Positions 1-12,960 of a stretch of 64,000 nucleotides of DNA are shown here, in pieces. Where the stretch lies: the NCBI RefSeq assembly GCF_964204645.1, contig NC_134036.1, positions 4,328,001 to 4,392,000 on the forward strand. The letters run 5' to 3'. The stretch's first letter is position 1; each line of letters begins with the position of its first letter. Both the position numbers and the translations under genes were made by a program. The notes beneath the pieces are model-generated. The model saw only the letters and a list, made by a program, of their open reading frames with translations. It ran no database searches and was not told where the DNA came from. The DNA is from Tubulanus polymorphus (lineage: Eukaryota > Nemertea > Palaeonemertea > Tubulaniformes > Tubulanidae).

Positions 1-1451
1 AGGGATTTTATATCATCTTACACAACACGGACTCATAGTGTTTCATCAACGGCCAGCCTAGCCAACGCGAACTACCTGTCTCCCTGAACTGCATTCTCGT
101 TCACAAAAGAAAAAAAAAATTAAGAAGGAAGGTTCGCAGAGGGAAATGCGTAAGGGCATAACCGGTGACTGCATTGAACTGATGTAAATCTCGGTGTAGA
201 GTTAACGAATAGAACCCACAGTTACAAAACAGTTTATTGCCTCACAGTTTCGCGGTTCAAACTAAACCTCATCAGATAAGAAGATTTTTTAAAGAAGTAA
301 CTGTGGGTTTGATTCGTTGACATAACTGTGTGGGTTTTATTCGTGGACACAACCGGTTTTCGAAGCCAGCGGTTTGCACGGATATGGCGGCGTAGAGGCG
401 ACAGAGCAAGGAACAAAAAAACGCGAATTCGACCGCGCTATACCAATGGCCACGAAATACCGTTAACAGAGACGGGAGAGGGAGAGATGTAAGATACGGA
501 GACTCGGCAACGATTAGCGATCGATTCCGTAACGCGATCCAAAACTTATTAAGACGCCGCGGCGGCGATTCAAAGCCGGCGGCCGTATTTTTGTTGACAG
601 CCAGGCAATATACGGGAAGAGCGCCGTCATCGGAGAGACGGGCGGTAGAACCGGCGGGCGCGATGTATCGATCAACGCAACTGTCAACACCAGTGAAAGC
701 GATCGGTAATTGCGAGCGTGTTGAATAACCCCCCGAACGCGGCGAGGTGTACAGCTCGGCTCGTTGATTAGGCGCTATATAAGTATCGCCGGCCCCGGAC
801 ATATCAGACGTCAACGACACCCGTCGCCCATTTGAAATTCTAATTTTTCGTTCGAAATCGTCCTCGTCGAATAAGGGGTACATCGAAGCTATAAGTACCT
901 GCCTGATTTCTGCCTAATGGCATCGGGCTGAAATAACTACGGGCTTCTGACACTGTTCTCAAGAAATTGATGAATTATATTGATCGAAAGACTTTACTGA
1001 TATTGCCTATTGAATCATTTAAATGTACATTAAAACTTTGTAACTTCTCCCGGTGTCCATCGACTTGAATTACATTGTTATTACCTATATTGTTAATGTA
1101 ATTCAATTCGTAAATAAAGAATTTAAAGAATATAGAAATTCTTTCCTGCCTCGGAGCAGGTGTTAAAAGAGTGTTTACACCAATTTGGCACCGGCAATAC
1201 TGAAACAGCCAAAATCGGTTCGGACTGGTCTCGGGGAAGTTGTTGAATAACAAAAATATTCGCTTGTTTCACAAAAACTACACGATGTACTCCTCGTCGA
1301 AAAGGGTTTGCAGTTTGGGACCACCGATAATATTCTGTTTACCTTTTCACTCAAGTGAGGGGTCAGACAGAATGAAGGAAAAACAGCTGTTAGAGAGATT
1401 GATATTGATATCAGCATTTCAGAATTACCCACAGTGTTGATGACTTTAATG

Positions 1452-1584
1452 ATTTATTTCGCGACAGTTTCGGAGTTTTGTTAAACTTCATCATCAAGGA
1501 AACATAAAACAGAAAGAAACGAAAAACAGTTTGTTTGATGACGAAGTTAAGACAAAACTTCGACAAACTGTCACAAAATAAATT
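1452..1584. mobile_element. MITE-like palindromic element
   Basis: Two arms of about 46 bp (1452-1497 and 1535-1583) are inverted copies of each other at roughly 80 percent identity, around a 37-bp centre. The arm ends contain tttatttcgcgacagtttcg on the left and its counterpart tttattttgtgacagtttg read inward from the right. No target-site duplication is certain. It could fold as a long hairpin RNA. Confidence 0.55.
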
Positions 1585-1740
1585 GTCAAATCGTAAACTC
1601 TCCATAAAACAGATCCATTGTTATACGGTCACGCCGATGTCTTTGAAGAAATTGAAAACATTTTTTTTTGTCGAGAGAAATCCCACAATAACTAAGCCAA
1701 AATTGAAAAATTCTGTATCAGAATGATTCTATTTGAGGAG

Positions 1741-1779
1741 CGACGTTTCGGCTAACAACTATTAGCCATCATCAGGCGT
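1741..1779 (-). ncRNA. Hammerhead-ribozyme-like motif, copy 1
   Basis: The minus strand reads CTGATGAT, a 6-bp stem GGCTAA/TTAGCC closed by a six-base loop, then GAAAC and GTC. This is the hammerhead order: CUGAUGA, stem II, GAAA, then a candidate NUH site. Compared with the consensus there is one extra U between CUGAUGA and stem II, and stem III is not evident, so cleavage activity is uncertain. Related motifs at 47544 and 50889 keep the same 8-base spacing with different stems. Confidence 0.5.
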
Positions 1780-2129
1780 ACTGAATCTTTTTTTTTTGTT
1801 TTTGGTCTGCAATCGACGCTATACGTTTTCGCGCAATCGGATGAAAGTGGTCGACCGATTTGCACAGAAAAAAACACCGTCGCGCGTCGAGAATAGATAC
1901 GACGAAAAAACAAAAAACCGCCCGATCATCATCACCAGACTGACTGTCGCTCAAACCGGTAATTATATCTAGAAATACTATCGCCTCAAACTATCGACAC
2001 GCCCTGTTCCTGGTCGCTAAAACAAAAGGCTGACGACAAAAGCGATTACAGTTCATTTGTCAGTTGAGTTTGACAGTAGATTCGTCGTTTTAGATTCTTT
2101 GATAGTATGAGTCTGAACCGAGTAAACAG

Positions 2130-2500
2130 TTATGTGGAATTAATTCGAATCTGAAGGATCCAATTCCACAGGGGCGTGGGTTCAATTTGTCTCTGGATCC
2201 AGTTCCACAGTGTTGTATCGATTTGAATTTAAGTCTGAACCCAGTTACACAGTAGTGTGGGTTTGATTTTCCACATTGTTGAATGGGCTTTATCGGTACT
2301 AGGATCCAGTTTTACAGTTGCTAAACTCTGAACGTACTTTCAAGGTTGCGTGGTTTCGACTAGACTGCATCCCAGTTCCACTGTTGAATGGGCTTCATTA
2401 GTCTCTGGAAAAAGTTCCACACTTGCTCGAATCCGAACCAAGTTTCACAGTTGCGTGGGTCTGATCTGGCTGAACCCAGTTCCGAACAGCGTGTGCGAGT
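2130..2500 (-). repeat. 39-bp tandem family, locus 1
   Basis: Worn repeats of agttgtgtgggtttaatttg plus actctgaacccagttccac in this orientation. Copies are only loosely in register. Confidence 0.7.
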
Positions 2501-3710
2501 TAAAATCGAGTCCAAAAATCAACAGAACATCCTTACAGAAAAAAAACCACGCAACAACACACGTTCGATTCGGTATTATCGGTAAGATCATATTAAGACT
2601 CAAACTCTTTTTTTTCGGGTAAGTATATATAGTTAAGCAGATCTCCCCAAAAGCGGGGAACAGATATAGAACGAAGATTATTCCTCCAGCCTCTCACGTG
2701 CATCGTTCAGCATCATTACGTGCCGTGATGCCAAAACGTACCTAGCTCGATCATAACAGCACGAGGCAATAGTGTATTATTAATACGGCGTCGTTATTAT
2801 ATTTCTTTGTTCGGGCGAACAAAAAAAAGAAAAGCGACGTCGAAACAGAACACAGAAACGATCGGCAAAAATCGACGTCGTCGTCGTGACTCATAGCGAG
2901 CGTTGCGGGCTTTAAAGCAACGCGTCGCTCCATCGAACCCCGGCCGATCGATATAATATCCTATCGATATTACCGTTGCCGTGATTGATGATTACACCTC
3001 GGTGTAATCCAGTAGCCACCGGCGACATCTACCGGTAAAAGCGAGAACCTCGCCGTCGCCGTCGTCGTCGGCGGCGATGGGACTAGTAGCTCCCTCTGCG
3101 AATAGTTCGCCGAACTAACCTAGTCAGCCGCCCGAAGCGTCGAATACATCGCCATCTACGAGTAGACTAGGGAACTATTTCACGTAACAAGTTGGCTGGA
3201 AGTTTAACTTTCGAATTGCTACAGGCTTTCGCGAAAAGAGGGGGGAACTTTTTAAGACATAATTATACCTTTCCGTAAAGAAAATACATACTTCCTCCAG
3301 TTGGCGATTTAAGTTTTTCGTAGAAATGAAGCAGATATTGTTTCTCCGATAGGGAAAACGACTTATGGAGATTAGATGAATAACGTTTTACAAAAAATAC
3401 GACACATCGTTTGGACGAGCTACGTGGTACTAACGAGGGGACCTATTTTCGAAGTGATGGGGGTAGATTCGACCGAAAAAAGGGGTCTGTTTTTACTTTT
3501 CAAACTCAATTCGAACGCTACGCCTAAAAAATAACGGAACCTATCCTAAGCGTTATTTTCGATAGTTTTACTCGACTCGGGCGCTAGCAAAACATCAGAT
3601 CGCATTGCGTGCAGTAGAATACGACTGAATCGACCACGGAGCTCGCGTACTGGTTTAAATAAACTGAAGATATATAGTTTAACGAAGACGATAAAGATGG
3701 CGACACTTAC

Positions 3711-3790
3711 TGGCATAGTCTGGCTCCCGTGGAGCGCGTTGATGGCTGCTTGTGCCTCGTTGTGGGAGCTAAATTTCACAAATGCACAAC
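3711..3790 (-). CDS. CELF/Bruno-like RNA-binding protein, exon for the middle of RRM2
   Basis: On the minus strand this 80-bp exon reads [20 protein letters not shown] followed by HGSQTMP. GCAFVKF is the RNP1 motif of an RRM and its aromatic residues would stack on RNA bases. The whole string matches RRM2 of the CELF3-6 branch of CUG-BP/Elav-like proteins, which bind GU-rich pre-mRNA and mRNA and control splicing, translation and decay. The acceptor is a T-rich tract ending ttttag, and the donor is a textbook gtaagtg. Phase joins exactly to the exon at 4782-4910: AAA G + GT gives Lys-Gly. From memory, an 80-bp exon is the usual size here in animal CELF genes. The next exon, expected to begin GASSSLVVKF, is not visible between here and position 1, so it lies outside the window. 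Family assignment is strong; the exact paralogue (CELF4-like or Drosophila bru3-like) is not settled. Confidence 0.93.
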
Positions 3791-4781
3791 CTAAAAAAAT
3801 ATTTAAACGAATAAAATCATTATGTCAATGATACAAAATGCCAACGTCAATGTTTACAGGACTGGTAATACACCATTAACTATCCCCGATTACTCTCCCC
3901 GAGCTAAGCTAGTTAAGCTATAAGGATTAGAAAACTGATATATTTAGAAAGGAGTATATTCCATTACAAAAGATAATTCTTCATTTATGTTTGAAATATC
4001 TCGGGTGGTTCCTCAGTCTTAAATGATACCTCGAATAAATTATAGAATGAAATATATAAGATACATATTTGAATGTGATACGAAACGAATCACTGCACAC
4101 ATTTTGAATGAATTAACGAATTTCATTTGATCAGGAAGAAAGCACCAAAAATATATCCGATAGTTTTTGGATGAAAATGAATTTTTCAGCCCATTAACTA
4201 GTGTCGAATTATACAATCTTCGGCGGTTCATTACGGATATTGTGATTGAGCGATTCGTCGTTATTGTCTTGATGACCTGCTATATAGTTTAAGTAGATTT
4301 AGAACGTGTAACCACAAACTTCCAATTGAAACTGGTGCTATAGGGGACAAATTCAATATATATTATGTTGTCCAACCCTTGATAATTTAAGGACCAAGTA
4401 CATTGACAGAAAATTTTCAATTTATCCAAACCAGTATAAATTCCCTTCCCTTATGCAGACAAAAACATCCGAACACTTAATAATTTATGTATCTTCATAA
4501 GTAAAATTGCTAAAATAGAATGTTCTATTTTTCACTCATATTGTCTAATTTGTAGACCTTGAGTTTGTCAAATAAAATTTTCTACTTTTTTGTAGAATGT
4601 TCTATTTTTCACTCATATTGTCTAATTTGTAGACCTTGAGTTTGTCAGATAAACTGTAAACTGTAAACTGTTAGTTTTTATAGACGTTTTCAATCGGTCA
4701 GATTTCTTTTCTTTAATTTTCTAATTACGACTTAACTGCTGGAACTGGGAATTTCTATCTCTCGTGCGGGACGACACTGAC
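3791..4781 (-). other. Intron between the two RRM2 exons of the CELF-like gene
   Basis: A 991-bp AT-rich intron with a gtcagtg donor and ttttag acceptor on the minus strand. It contains a local direct duplication (described separately). No other open frame or structured element is evident. Confidence 0.85.
4517..4655. repeat. Direct duplication of about 55 bp inside the CELF intron
   Basis: The stretch beginning gaatgttctatttttcactc and ending near gagtttgtca occurs at about 4518-4571 and again at about 4597-4650, nearly identical, separated by some 25 bp. High identity suggests a recent local duplication. Confidence 0.85.
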
Positions 4782-4910
4782 CTTTTGAATTGCCGTTCTG
4801 GTCTCGTAGTATCGTGCACTCTTCTATGGAGCCGTACGGGTCGAATAGGCGTCTGACGTCTTCTTCCGCCTGTTGCTTGTTGAGCATGCCCACGAACAGT
4901 TTACGGTCCT
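4782..4910 (-). CDS. CELF/Bruno-like RNA-binding protein, exon for the N-terminal half of RRM2
   Basis: The minus strand reads [20 protein letters not shown], then [20 protein letters not shown] and NSK. KLFVGML is the RNP2 motif, and the spacing to RNP1 in the following exon is that of a normal RRM. The residues fit CELF3-6 RRM2 closely ([11 protein letters not shown] and EECTILR are family signatures). The acceptor is a T-rich tract ending gccgcag, entering in phase 1 so that the first Glu codon is completed from the previous exon; the donor is gtcagtg. At 129 bp it is two codons shorter than the roughly 135 bp I recall for vertebrate CELF genes, the difference lying in the variable RRM1-RRM2 linker. 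RRM1 exons should lie upstream (higher coordinates); I scanned for KLFVGQIPR, KGCAFLTY and HEQKTLPG codings and did not find them. Confidence 0.93.
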
Positions 4911-5104
4911 CTGCGGCGACACCGGCAAAAACAAAAGACAGAAAAAAACGAAAATTAAACGGCCGTCGTTTATGGCGTATCGCCGGTTACTCTCTTTTTT
5001 TTCGACTTGAGGACTTTCGATAATCATCGAGTATATGTCGAAATTCAAAATCAAACACTGAGAGATGGATTTGTTATCGTGGACTTTTTGCATTCGACTG
5101 TGGA

Positions 5105-5425
5105 TTTGTTTCCAGAGCGAGTTTAATTCGACAATATTGAAACCAGTACCACTGTTTTGAGGGTCTAATTTTTCTCGGGGCCATTTCCAGAACCGAAGTT
5201 GTGTGGGTTTAATTTGTATCCGAACCCCGTTCCACAGTTGTGTGGGTTTAATTTGACTTCGGACACAGTTCCACAGTTGTGCATGGGTTTTAATTTGTCT
5301 TTGGATCCAGTATCACAGCTAGATCATTTTCAATTTGTGTGCTTTTAATCTATTTCTGGATCAAGTTCCAAAGTTATATGGATTATGATCAGTCTTTGAA
5401 CCCACATTTCTACGAGTGTATGAAT
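5105..5425 (-). repeat. 39-bp tandem family, locus 2
   Basis: Copies of the 39-bp unit start at 5197, 5236 and 5275 in exact register, with more diverged copies on both sides. Confidence 0.85.
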
Positions 5426-6364
5426 ACAATTTGACATTTACATTTCATCAATAACCTATTAGAAGTGATATATATGTATGACTTGAAAGCTTTATATTTG
5501 ACTTTCAACGATAAATGCATTTCGAAATGCAAAAGGACAATATTCATGCAAATCGATGAGCGCGGTGAATTAGCCCGTGCTGACACCTGCTAAGAGAATA
5601 GCGAACTAAATCATCGATATCGCCACGCGTTTCAAACGAACCGCCCGATCACCGGCAGCCTCCGTAAACGCGGACGACGTCGCCATCTAGCGACGGACGG
5701 TCGAGTTTATTAAAAGCGAGATACGCGCATTAGCGGTAGTAAACGAATATTATCCGCGAAACGGATGCCCGCAAGGCGGGCTTTGATCAGCAGTAACTAA
5801 AAACGCGAGCCCTCGCTCGAATCGATTTACAACCGGCAGAATCCACTATTTCACAAAGACTGCGCGCGCTCGAAGTTAACGTTCTTAACCGCGGGCGAAA
5901 TTGCGCAATTTGTCCATAGATGTATATATTATTTTCATTGTTCGTAATACCATATACCTGGTAAGTATATAAGTAAGTATATAAAGAAGGCGTATGTTTA
6001 GCGAATGCTATGAAATCTTTGAAGGTTTCATCAACAATAATGGAAAGGTAACCGCGTTTAAGCGTAATACAACTTATATTAAAGTCGGAAAGTTCGAGGT
6101 CTTGAAGTTTTTTTTACCGACACCATTTACGGTTAAGTATCTAAACGGCATAAAACGTATTGTCTTATCCACGTAATGAAGTCGGAAGGGACACGAATGA
6201 ATATGCGTGTCTAGGAATAAATGTTATTACCGTTGATGAAACGAGTTTCCTGACAGAATAGCAGAAACGCTTCGCTGTGCGGTTCGCGCCCGGTTGTGCG
6301 TTTAAAAGCCGGCGCATGAAAATGTCAATTCGTCCCCGGAGGCGGGAACTTGATCTGAAGAGAA

Positions 6365-6560
6365 ATTAAGCCCACACAACTGTGGAACTGGGTCCAGAGT
6401 TGAATTCGACCCGCACACGTGGAACTAAATCCAGAGTCAAATCTAACCCACGCATTATTGTGGAACTGGAGAGTCGAATTCAATCCACGAAACCGTGGAA
6501 CTGCCGATCCCAGCAGAGTCGAATTAAACTCGAATCAGTGATTCCCTGTGAAGACGAATT
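6365..6560 (+). repeat. 39-bp tandem family, locus 3 (inverted)
   Basis: Contains cccacacaactgtggaactg, gtccagagtcaaatctaacc and similar phrases in opposite orientation to the loci at 2130 and 5105. Confidence 0.75.
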
Positions 6561-7244
6561 TCATTCGGCTCGACTCGAATTCATGAACTCATTCCCGCAA
6601 ATCTTCTCTTGATCATCAAAAGCGATCTCTGCGACGCATCTAGAATTGAAATCTTTCGATACCGCCAAGTTCGTTCTTGTAGTTCTCTGAATTTAAATCC
6701 AGTCACGCGCGCGCGCGCCGCTCCGCCGTTGCGAGAGCGGTACTATAACTGAAAGGCTTGCGCACGATGGCGCTGTGATAAATTATAGAAGCCTTCTATC
6801 TGTGTGTGATACACGACGAGCGGTGGATGAGATGTAAATCGTGATTGGATCTGGGAACACGACCGGGCCGCTGCATCGCTCAGATTCGCATATCAAAGCC
6901 CTTCGATATCCAGAGAAGAAACGATATCGCGTTCGCGGGATCTTCTTTGCGTGCTCGAGGCAGTAGTACTTCGTTAAAGTCTTTTCTTAACTATAATCTA
7001 CGGGTTTGGTGCCACGCTATTTTAACTATTACTAATAAAATATCGAACACCGCTAAAGACATTGCTTATTTGAGTTGAAAATTTGTTTTAACCGTTATTC
7101 TTCTAGGAATAAATAGAGACTGCTTTGATCGATCTGATTCAAAATACTTTCATTGACCTTCATCGCGAGGCAACGAAAGTCTGGTATAACCGGCCGCCGC
7201 CATTGCAAATGTATCTTTCCAACCCTTAAGACCGACGAGAAAGG

Positions 7245-7385
7245 ACAGTCCAGCGATTAGAACGGTCGCAATAGGTTCTCGGTGAACCCCTATCCTCACA
7301 GCTGTAGTGGGAGAGCGGCGAGTAGAACAGATACAAAAGGTTCTAGAAGAACCCCTCTCCTCACAGCTGTAGCGGAAATACAGTC
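7245..7385 (+). repeat. 66-bp tandem family, locus 1
   Basis: Two copies of a unit built on caataggttctcggtgaacc, cctctcctcacagctgtagc and gggagagcagcgagtagaac. Confidence 0.85.
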
Positions 7386-8639
7386 TCGTAGCCGAAATCT
7401 AAAGCCCATATAAAATCCTTTATCGAATATTTCTACCGGATGTATACGCCCGCTCGGCGCACGCGCGCCTCGTCACTCGTATATGAATCGAAACGATCCA
7501 TAAATTGAATAACTTTTTTTCTATGTAATTTCGCGTTCAAGCGATGCATCGCTAACGAGGTTTCTTTAGGGGCAGGTATCGATTGGACACGTGTCAAGCA
7601 CAAAGTCGCGCGCGCGCGCGCGCCCGGATGAAACTAAATGGATATATTCTATTAGTCACGAGGTGAATCGACGGAGTTCCCACAGGCATCGAGAAACCTG
7701 AACTATAGGCGTCGAATTTGCAAACTTATGATACAAAGAATGATTACGCGCTGTTCTAGGGCTACAAAACGTCGACAACTAGCTCTGCTGAAGTTTTGAG
7801 ACCACACCATGACGATCGGGCGTATTGGGAAAAATAAAACTCCCTGGTATTGACCGACACTACCACCTGGTGGGTTAACTGATAAATGCAAAAGATTGCT
7901 GAAGTGACGTCTAAAGAGTTTGCGAACGATCAACGCTTTCCTATTTTTCTCAATAACGGAATGACCTCAAAAATATTGACTTATCTAGATTGTGCATTGA
8001 CAAATTATGTAAAAGCAAATCGCGACCTTTAGCGAGACATATCAATTAGAAAATACTCTTAATGTCTTGCATAAAAAAAAAAACTAAGATTTCGTTTCGC
8101 TGCCAGGGTTTCTTTGCCACCTGTACGGATATGAAAGCAAAGTTCACGGTCATTCGGCGATCGAAGCGCCACCTATCCAGACGGGCGTGCCGCGGCACCG
8201 TCGCCGTCGTTGTCTTCGGGCTCGCGATCGATGAAGCCGCGTAGCCGCCGCGCTCAAATCGATCGCGTCGTCGACTGTATCGCGTTTCAGCCTCGTCGTC
8301 GACGTTCTAATAAATAATAAAATCCGATTCGTTTTTGTTAAAATTTAATCCGCTTGTCTGCAGCCGCTCGGCACGGCGCGCGCTAATGCGAGTGCGACGG
8401 CGCCGACGAGGGGCCGGTGTATACGGCAAAATCGTGATTGATTTTCTAGAATTGATTTGAATCGATCAGGACCGCGCCGCCTCGTCCGCGTTATTTGCGA
8501 GTCGTCTTAACGCTTGAAATGGATGACATATTTCAATATTATGCGTATACGCGGTGATGATGGAGCCTTTTTACAAATTACGGGATGCTGGGAGATTTTT
8601 ATCGGTTCCATAAGGCCGACGTCGTGATGTCATAACATC

Positions 8640-8775
8640 CCTGCGAAGGAGGAACGCGGTCGAGTCTCGCGATGCCATCGGGTTCGAATCCCCGCGAGGG
8701 AAGAACGTGACCGAGTCTCGCGATGTCATCCTGACTTTTTTCGCAGAGATCCGAACTCTTAGTCCCCGCGTGAAA
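8640..8775 (+). mobile_element. tRNA-like SINE fragment
   Basis: Holds gagtctcgcgatgccatc followed by a B box gggttcgaatccccgcg, then a partial second copy gagtctcgcgatgtcatc. It resembles the tRNA-like part of the element at 51090-51185. It does not fold as an intact tRNA gene with an acceptor stem that I can see. Confidence 0.35.
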
Positions 8776-8844
8776 GTGACGAGTTAGAAATCGGCCATCA
8801 AATACAAGCAAAGGACGATAGGTCTGATCCAGCCTCTAGGGCCC

Positions 8845-8975
8845 GGGGCCCAGTTTCACAAAAAAGTTAAACTCAAATTGTTGTTATCGCTATTAGTTAC
8901 TTCACATTTTCAATGAGGACAACAATTCAAACTTAACCGTTTTAGGGTTAAACTTTTTCGTGAAACTGGGCCCAG
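8845..8975. mobile_element. MITE with gggcccagtttcac terminal inverted repeats
   Basis: The left end gggcccagtttcacaaaaaa and right end tttttcgtgaaactgggccc are inverted repeats of about 25 bp, and the internal parts (caaattgttgttatcg, cgaggacaacaattc-like) continue the palindrome imperfectly. It is short, AT-rich inside and has no coding capacity, as in non-autonomous DNA transposons. Confidence 0.65.
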
Positions 8976-9009
8976 GGCTTCATTAGTTCGTTGGTCCCGT
9001 AGCCAGGCG

Positions 9010-9230
9010 CGGGATTATTTTATGATTGTTATTATTCATGTAGTAATTCTTATCATTAATGTTATCATTACTATTATAACTATTAATATTATTATCATTA
9101 TTATTATTATTACTATTATTGTTATTAACATTATTATTACTACTACTTTTATTATTATTCTTATGATTATTATTATCATTATTAATATTATTAATATTAT
9201 TATTATTACTATATCTCTTTTGTAAAAAAT
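9010..9230. repeat. (ATT)n-type imperfect microsatellite
   Basis: About 220 bp of irregular att/atc/act triplets. It produces a poly-Asn frame on the minus strand and poly-Ile on the plus strand; neither is a gene. Confidence 0.97.
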
Positions 9231-12200
9231 TGCACCAATAATGCACTATGCACAGGGCTTCAGTGCCTTAATTTTTAAGTACAGCCTTTCGGCGCGCACC
9301 GTATGTGCGGTTTACGAAAAATCAATATCTATCTATCTATGCCGTCCGAGTTCGAATCCCCCCTTCCCCACACCGAGCGAGAATCGTCGCCGCGTTACGA
9401 CCATATTGTCGGCGTCGCCTCATCGATACCAATCGCGATTAATCGGCTCTCGCGGTCGTCGGCGATACGCGGTCGATTAATAAATACGTAATTCTATCAT
9501 CCGCGTATAGAGTTAAATAGCGTTAAGCCCCGTCGACGAGAACAGGTTGTCTAGGTATTATATAGCATCATCATCATCATCATCAGCAGCGGCAGTAGCA
9601 GCATCGGTAGCGGCGACGACGACCCGGGTATCAATCGATTGCGCGGATTTATTTATATACGCCGTAATAATTAAACCGTATAATATCGTGTATACAACGA
9701 TTGGCTGTGTATATACGTGATTTCGATGTTGTACTATCGATGATAGCAGTTACACCGGCTTGGAGTAATTGCGCGCCTCATTACTTACAGAAATTACAGG
9801 CAATAAATAACCAGGTGGTTTATACGTATACGTTTTCTATAATTGGGATACTCCATCGTACCGTATTTACAAGTGGAATATTGTACAAGTTGGCCGCCTT
9901 TACTTGACTTTATTTTTATCTGAGTTTTCCCCTGACTTGATCTGGTAAGAATCAATCAATTAACACAACCAAATACGTAAGACGTAGACTGTTTGATTTT
10001 ACGCGCTATCTAGCCTCACTTCTCCCCGACGTTTGGCTTTTTGTCACAAAATTCCCCCGACCATCGATCGAGTGTCAACGCACGGAAAACGACTCGAGTA
10101 AAGTTTTTCCCAAATCTCGACGTAAAGAGACGATCTAGGATTCCCTGGCTAAGTAACGGTCACTTAACGATGATAACATAGATAATCTAAACTATGCTTA
10201 ATTCTACAACCGAATTTTTGGAATTTTGAAGATGATGCTGCATTTAGAAAGGTTCGAAAGATGGCATGAAATGGGCTGAATTATAGTTGGCTAATATAAC
10301 AGCGTTGAAGGTCTCAAGTGTCTTGAATTTCCCGACTACAAATGGCCCCGAAGATGGTGTATTTAACGGCTATAAATTGTCTGAATTTTCGTGAATTCGA
10401 CTGAAAAGACCATCATTTTCCTGACTACGTAAGATCGCGAAGGCGATGCATATTAATGTATCTAAAAAGCCTGAAATCTACTGTATTTATAGGTTAGAAG
10501 ATCGCAAATTTCTCGAGTCGCCTGGCTACGCAGTTATTAGCTCGAAGTTGCCCGTATTCTAGTAGTTTAAGAGATGCATGGCTTTCGAATTAGATGGCTT
10601 TTGAGAAGAAGGTCAACATCGCGTTCGATGTCGTTTCTAGGCGCTTTAATGCCGGTTATATATATATATTCTGTGCGGGGCTAGGAAATTTAAATGACGT
10701 TTCTGTCAATTACCCTCGGAACGTCGGGAATTGAAACTACAGCGGCGCGTTACATCAGGTGCGCGCCGGCGTCGACGTGTCGATGCCATTTTAATTAGGC
10801 GTTCGCTCCCCAGGGGGCGATACCCCGTACACGAGTGAGAGAGCGCGTTCGTCTGATATCGAGGGAAATTAAAAACGACACGGGTGTATTTTCTACTTCA
10901 AACGACCGTCGACTTAAGATCGAAAATGAAAACGAAAATCCATATTTACGATGAAAAGGAGACATATATGAAAAGGGTATTGACGCTATTTTCAAAACTG
11001 ACACTTATGAAAAATGGCTCGTAGAATTGAGCAGAAAGCCAATTGCTAGCGTAGGATTGAGTCAATACTCTCTTAGTTTTTCATCATATTGTCCTTTTTC
11101 CTTAAACGGTCGAGATTTTCAAAGCGACATTCATATTCGATGATTCAAAACCTAGATTACGGGCGTGTACATCGGGTTCGGGGAAGGGGGTCGGGGACAT
11201 CTCGCGGACGGCGTTATTCGGAAATTGCGCTAGGCGAAAAATTGCGCGAACCTTTCAAAACGCCGACGATCAATACAGATCAAGGAGCTAAAGCTTCTCT
11301 TGATAATCATTTTTTCTCTATCTATAAGGGCTGTTTCTATTTCTACGAGCTTCACTAATCGTCGCTTCAAAGAGGTCCGTCATCTAATATTGATACATCG
11401 TTAGTGTCTACGGCGCAGGTGCGTCATACCTACAATATCATATATGATATTCATTAATTTCGTATAAATTACGTATACGAAAAAATGATATCATTTCTCA
11501 TTTCGTAACTATATCCTAAGGGAAATATGGTACAGCTGGATTATGAAAAATCTGGTGGGTTTTTTTCAAAAAAGTAGAAACTAACCAGGCCAGTGCCATC
11601 TGGTAGGCAGCCATGCTGGATTATGTCGAAACATCGAGTCAAGATCATTTCAAACAGCGTTTAACGCTCTCAAAAATATTCGAGCTCATATCCGCGAGGC
11701 CGCAGGTGAAGCTCGTCGATTGGCCCCGATTCGGAATTATCAGAATCGACAACAAAGCGAAATTCGATATTTCATCGTAGCCATCGTGTTCAATCCACAA
11801 GCTCGAGTATTATATCTTGGATGAGCGCTGGGCCCCATTGTTACAGCTCCACTTACCGAGGCCTATTTACCGTATATAGTTCGTATAGGCGCGCGTGCCT
11901 GAATCGACCGCGCGTGCTAATCCGCGAGCTAATCGGGGTCGAGTAGGTTTAAAAAAAAGGAGCTCGCGGAAATCCGTCCATATGGCCGCTTTGAAACGAA
12001 CTCGAGATTCCACGTGGCCCGTGCCGCCCACCCGTCCAACACACCGCGATCGAGTTTTTGTGTCCACGCGCTATTTGACCTACAACTCGATTTTTGTAAG
12101 GGTCTCTGGCGCCCGTGGCGTGGCGTGTGCTATGCCTTCTGTCAGCGCGCACGATGATGACGCTGTTCTGCCCACACAGTTGCGTTCCAGGTATTACCCC

Positions 12201-12889
12201 TCCTGGTGTATATAACCTTCAAAACCAACTATTCTTGCAGTCAAAAAGAATAGAAATCGACTGTAATTTATTTATCACGAATTAGAATCCGCGTATAGAA
12301 TAAACTACCAGCTCAAGGAAACGTTTTCGGACTTAATATTTTTTCGTCGCTATCGTGGGATTTTCTGCGTATATTAACAGATACTATAGTAGCGAAGGCT
12401 GTTACTACAAATAAAATGAAGTTAACCTTCAAATTATGAAGCTATTCATCTTCACGCGTTTACACCGAATCGAAATTCGATTATAGACAACAAAAGACTA
12501 GAAAATACGCGTAATCAGTATAGTTTCGCTGATACACTAGTCGCAGATGGCTATATTAGCATAGTACTTAGTGTCTATGCGCGCGCGCGCTATCCGCTCT
12601 GTTCGAGGACGCCATCTGGGCCGTCGTTTAAGATTTGTATTGTATACGGTTTTGTAAGGCCGTAACAAAAAATGAGAAATCCGGGCGCGATTGATTGATC
12701 GATTAATCGTTTAGCATAATTATACGAGCAGATAATGAAAACGATATAGAATATAGAGATTGCTCGTCGGATCGTGTGCGTCGTATTAGTGACGGTATCT
12801 CTAGTGTAGACACACGACCGGTACCAGCTGCTGCTGCTGCCGACGCGATCAGTGCAAGATTGATAAGCGCGTCGCCCGGGCGTTCAGTT

Positions 12890-12960
12890 ATTTGCATAGA
12901 GATGGACCCACAAGGCGTCGGAGGGTTCGAATCCTGCTGCTTTGACAATCGCGGGTGAAC
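12890..12960 (+). mobile_element. tRNA-like B box, probable SINE remnant
   Basis: gagggttcgaatcctgctgc has the B-box core GGTTCGAATCC. No matching A box or cloverleaf was found. Similar isolated B boxes occur at about 9350 (gagttcgaatcccc), 41670 (gaggattcaaaccccagg) and 50720 (gcgagttcgaacccagg). Confidence 0.25.

Larger units (their letters stand above)
1..3710. other. Presumed CELF intron left of the 80-bp exon; no gene recognised
   Basis: Apart from the palindromic element, the ribozyme-like motif and the 39-bp repeats listed, nothing coding is supported. The 203-codon minus frame at 272-883 has no domain and no repeat, and is probably chance. CpG-rich stretches lie at 540-680 and 3040-3140. 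A tiny ccccaaaagcgggg hairpin is at 2645. Confidence 0.6.

Noticed and set aside
272-883. 203-codon minus-strand frame
   Set aside because: No motif, no splice context, and composition follows the local CpG-rich DNA. One or two such frames are expected in 64 kb of this composition.
8680-8705. tRNA gene suggested by ggttcgaatcc
   Set aside because: A B box is present, but no acceptor stem or anticodon arm could be paired. The same segment recurs at 51141 with diverged flanks, so it is a SINE-type remnant. The same applies to 9350, 12920 and 50720.
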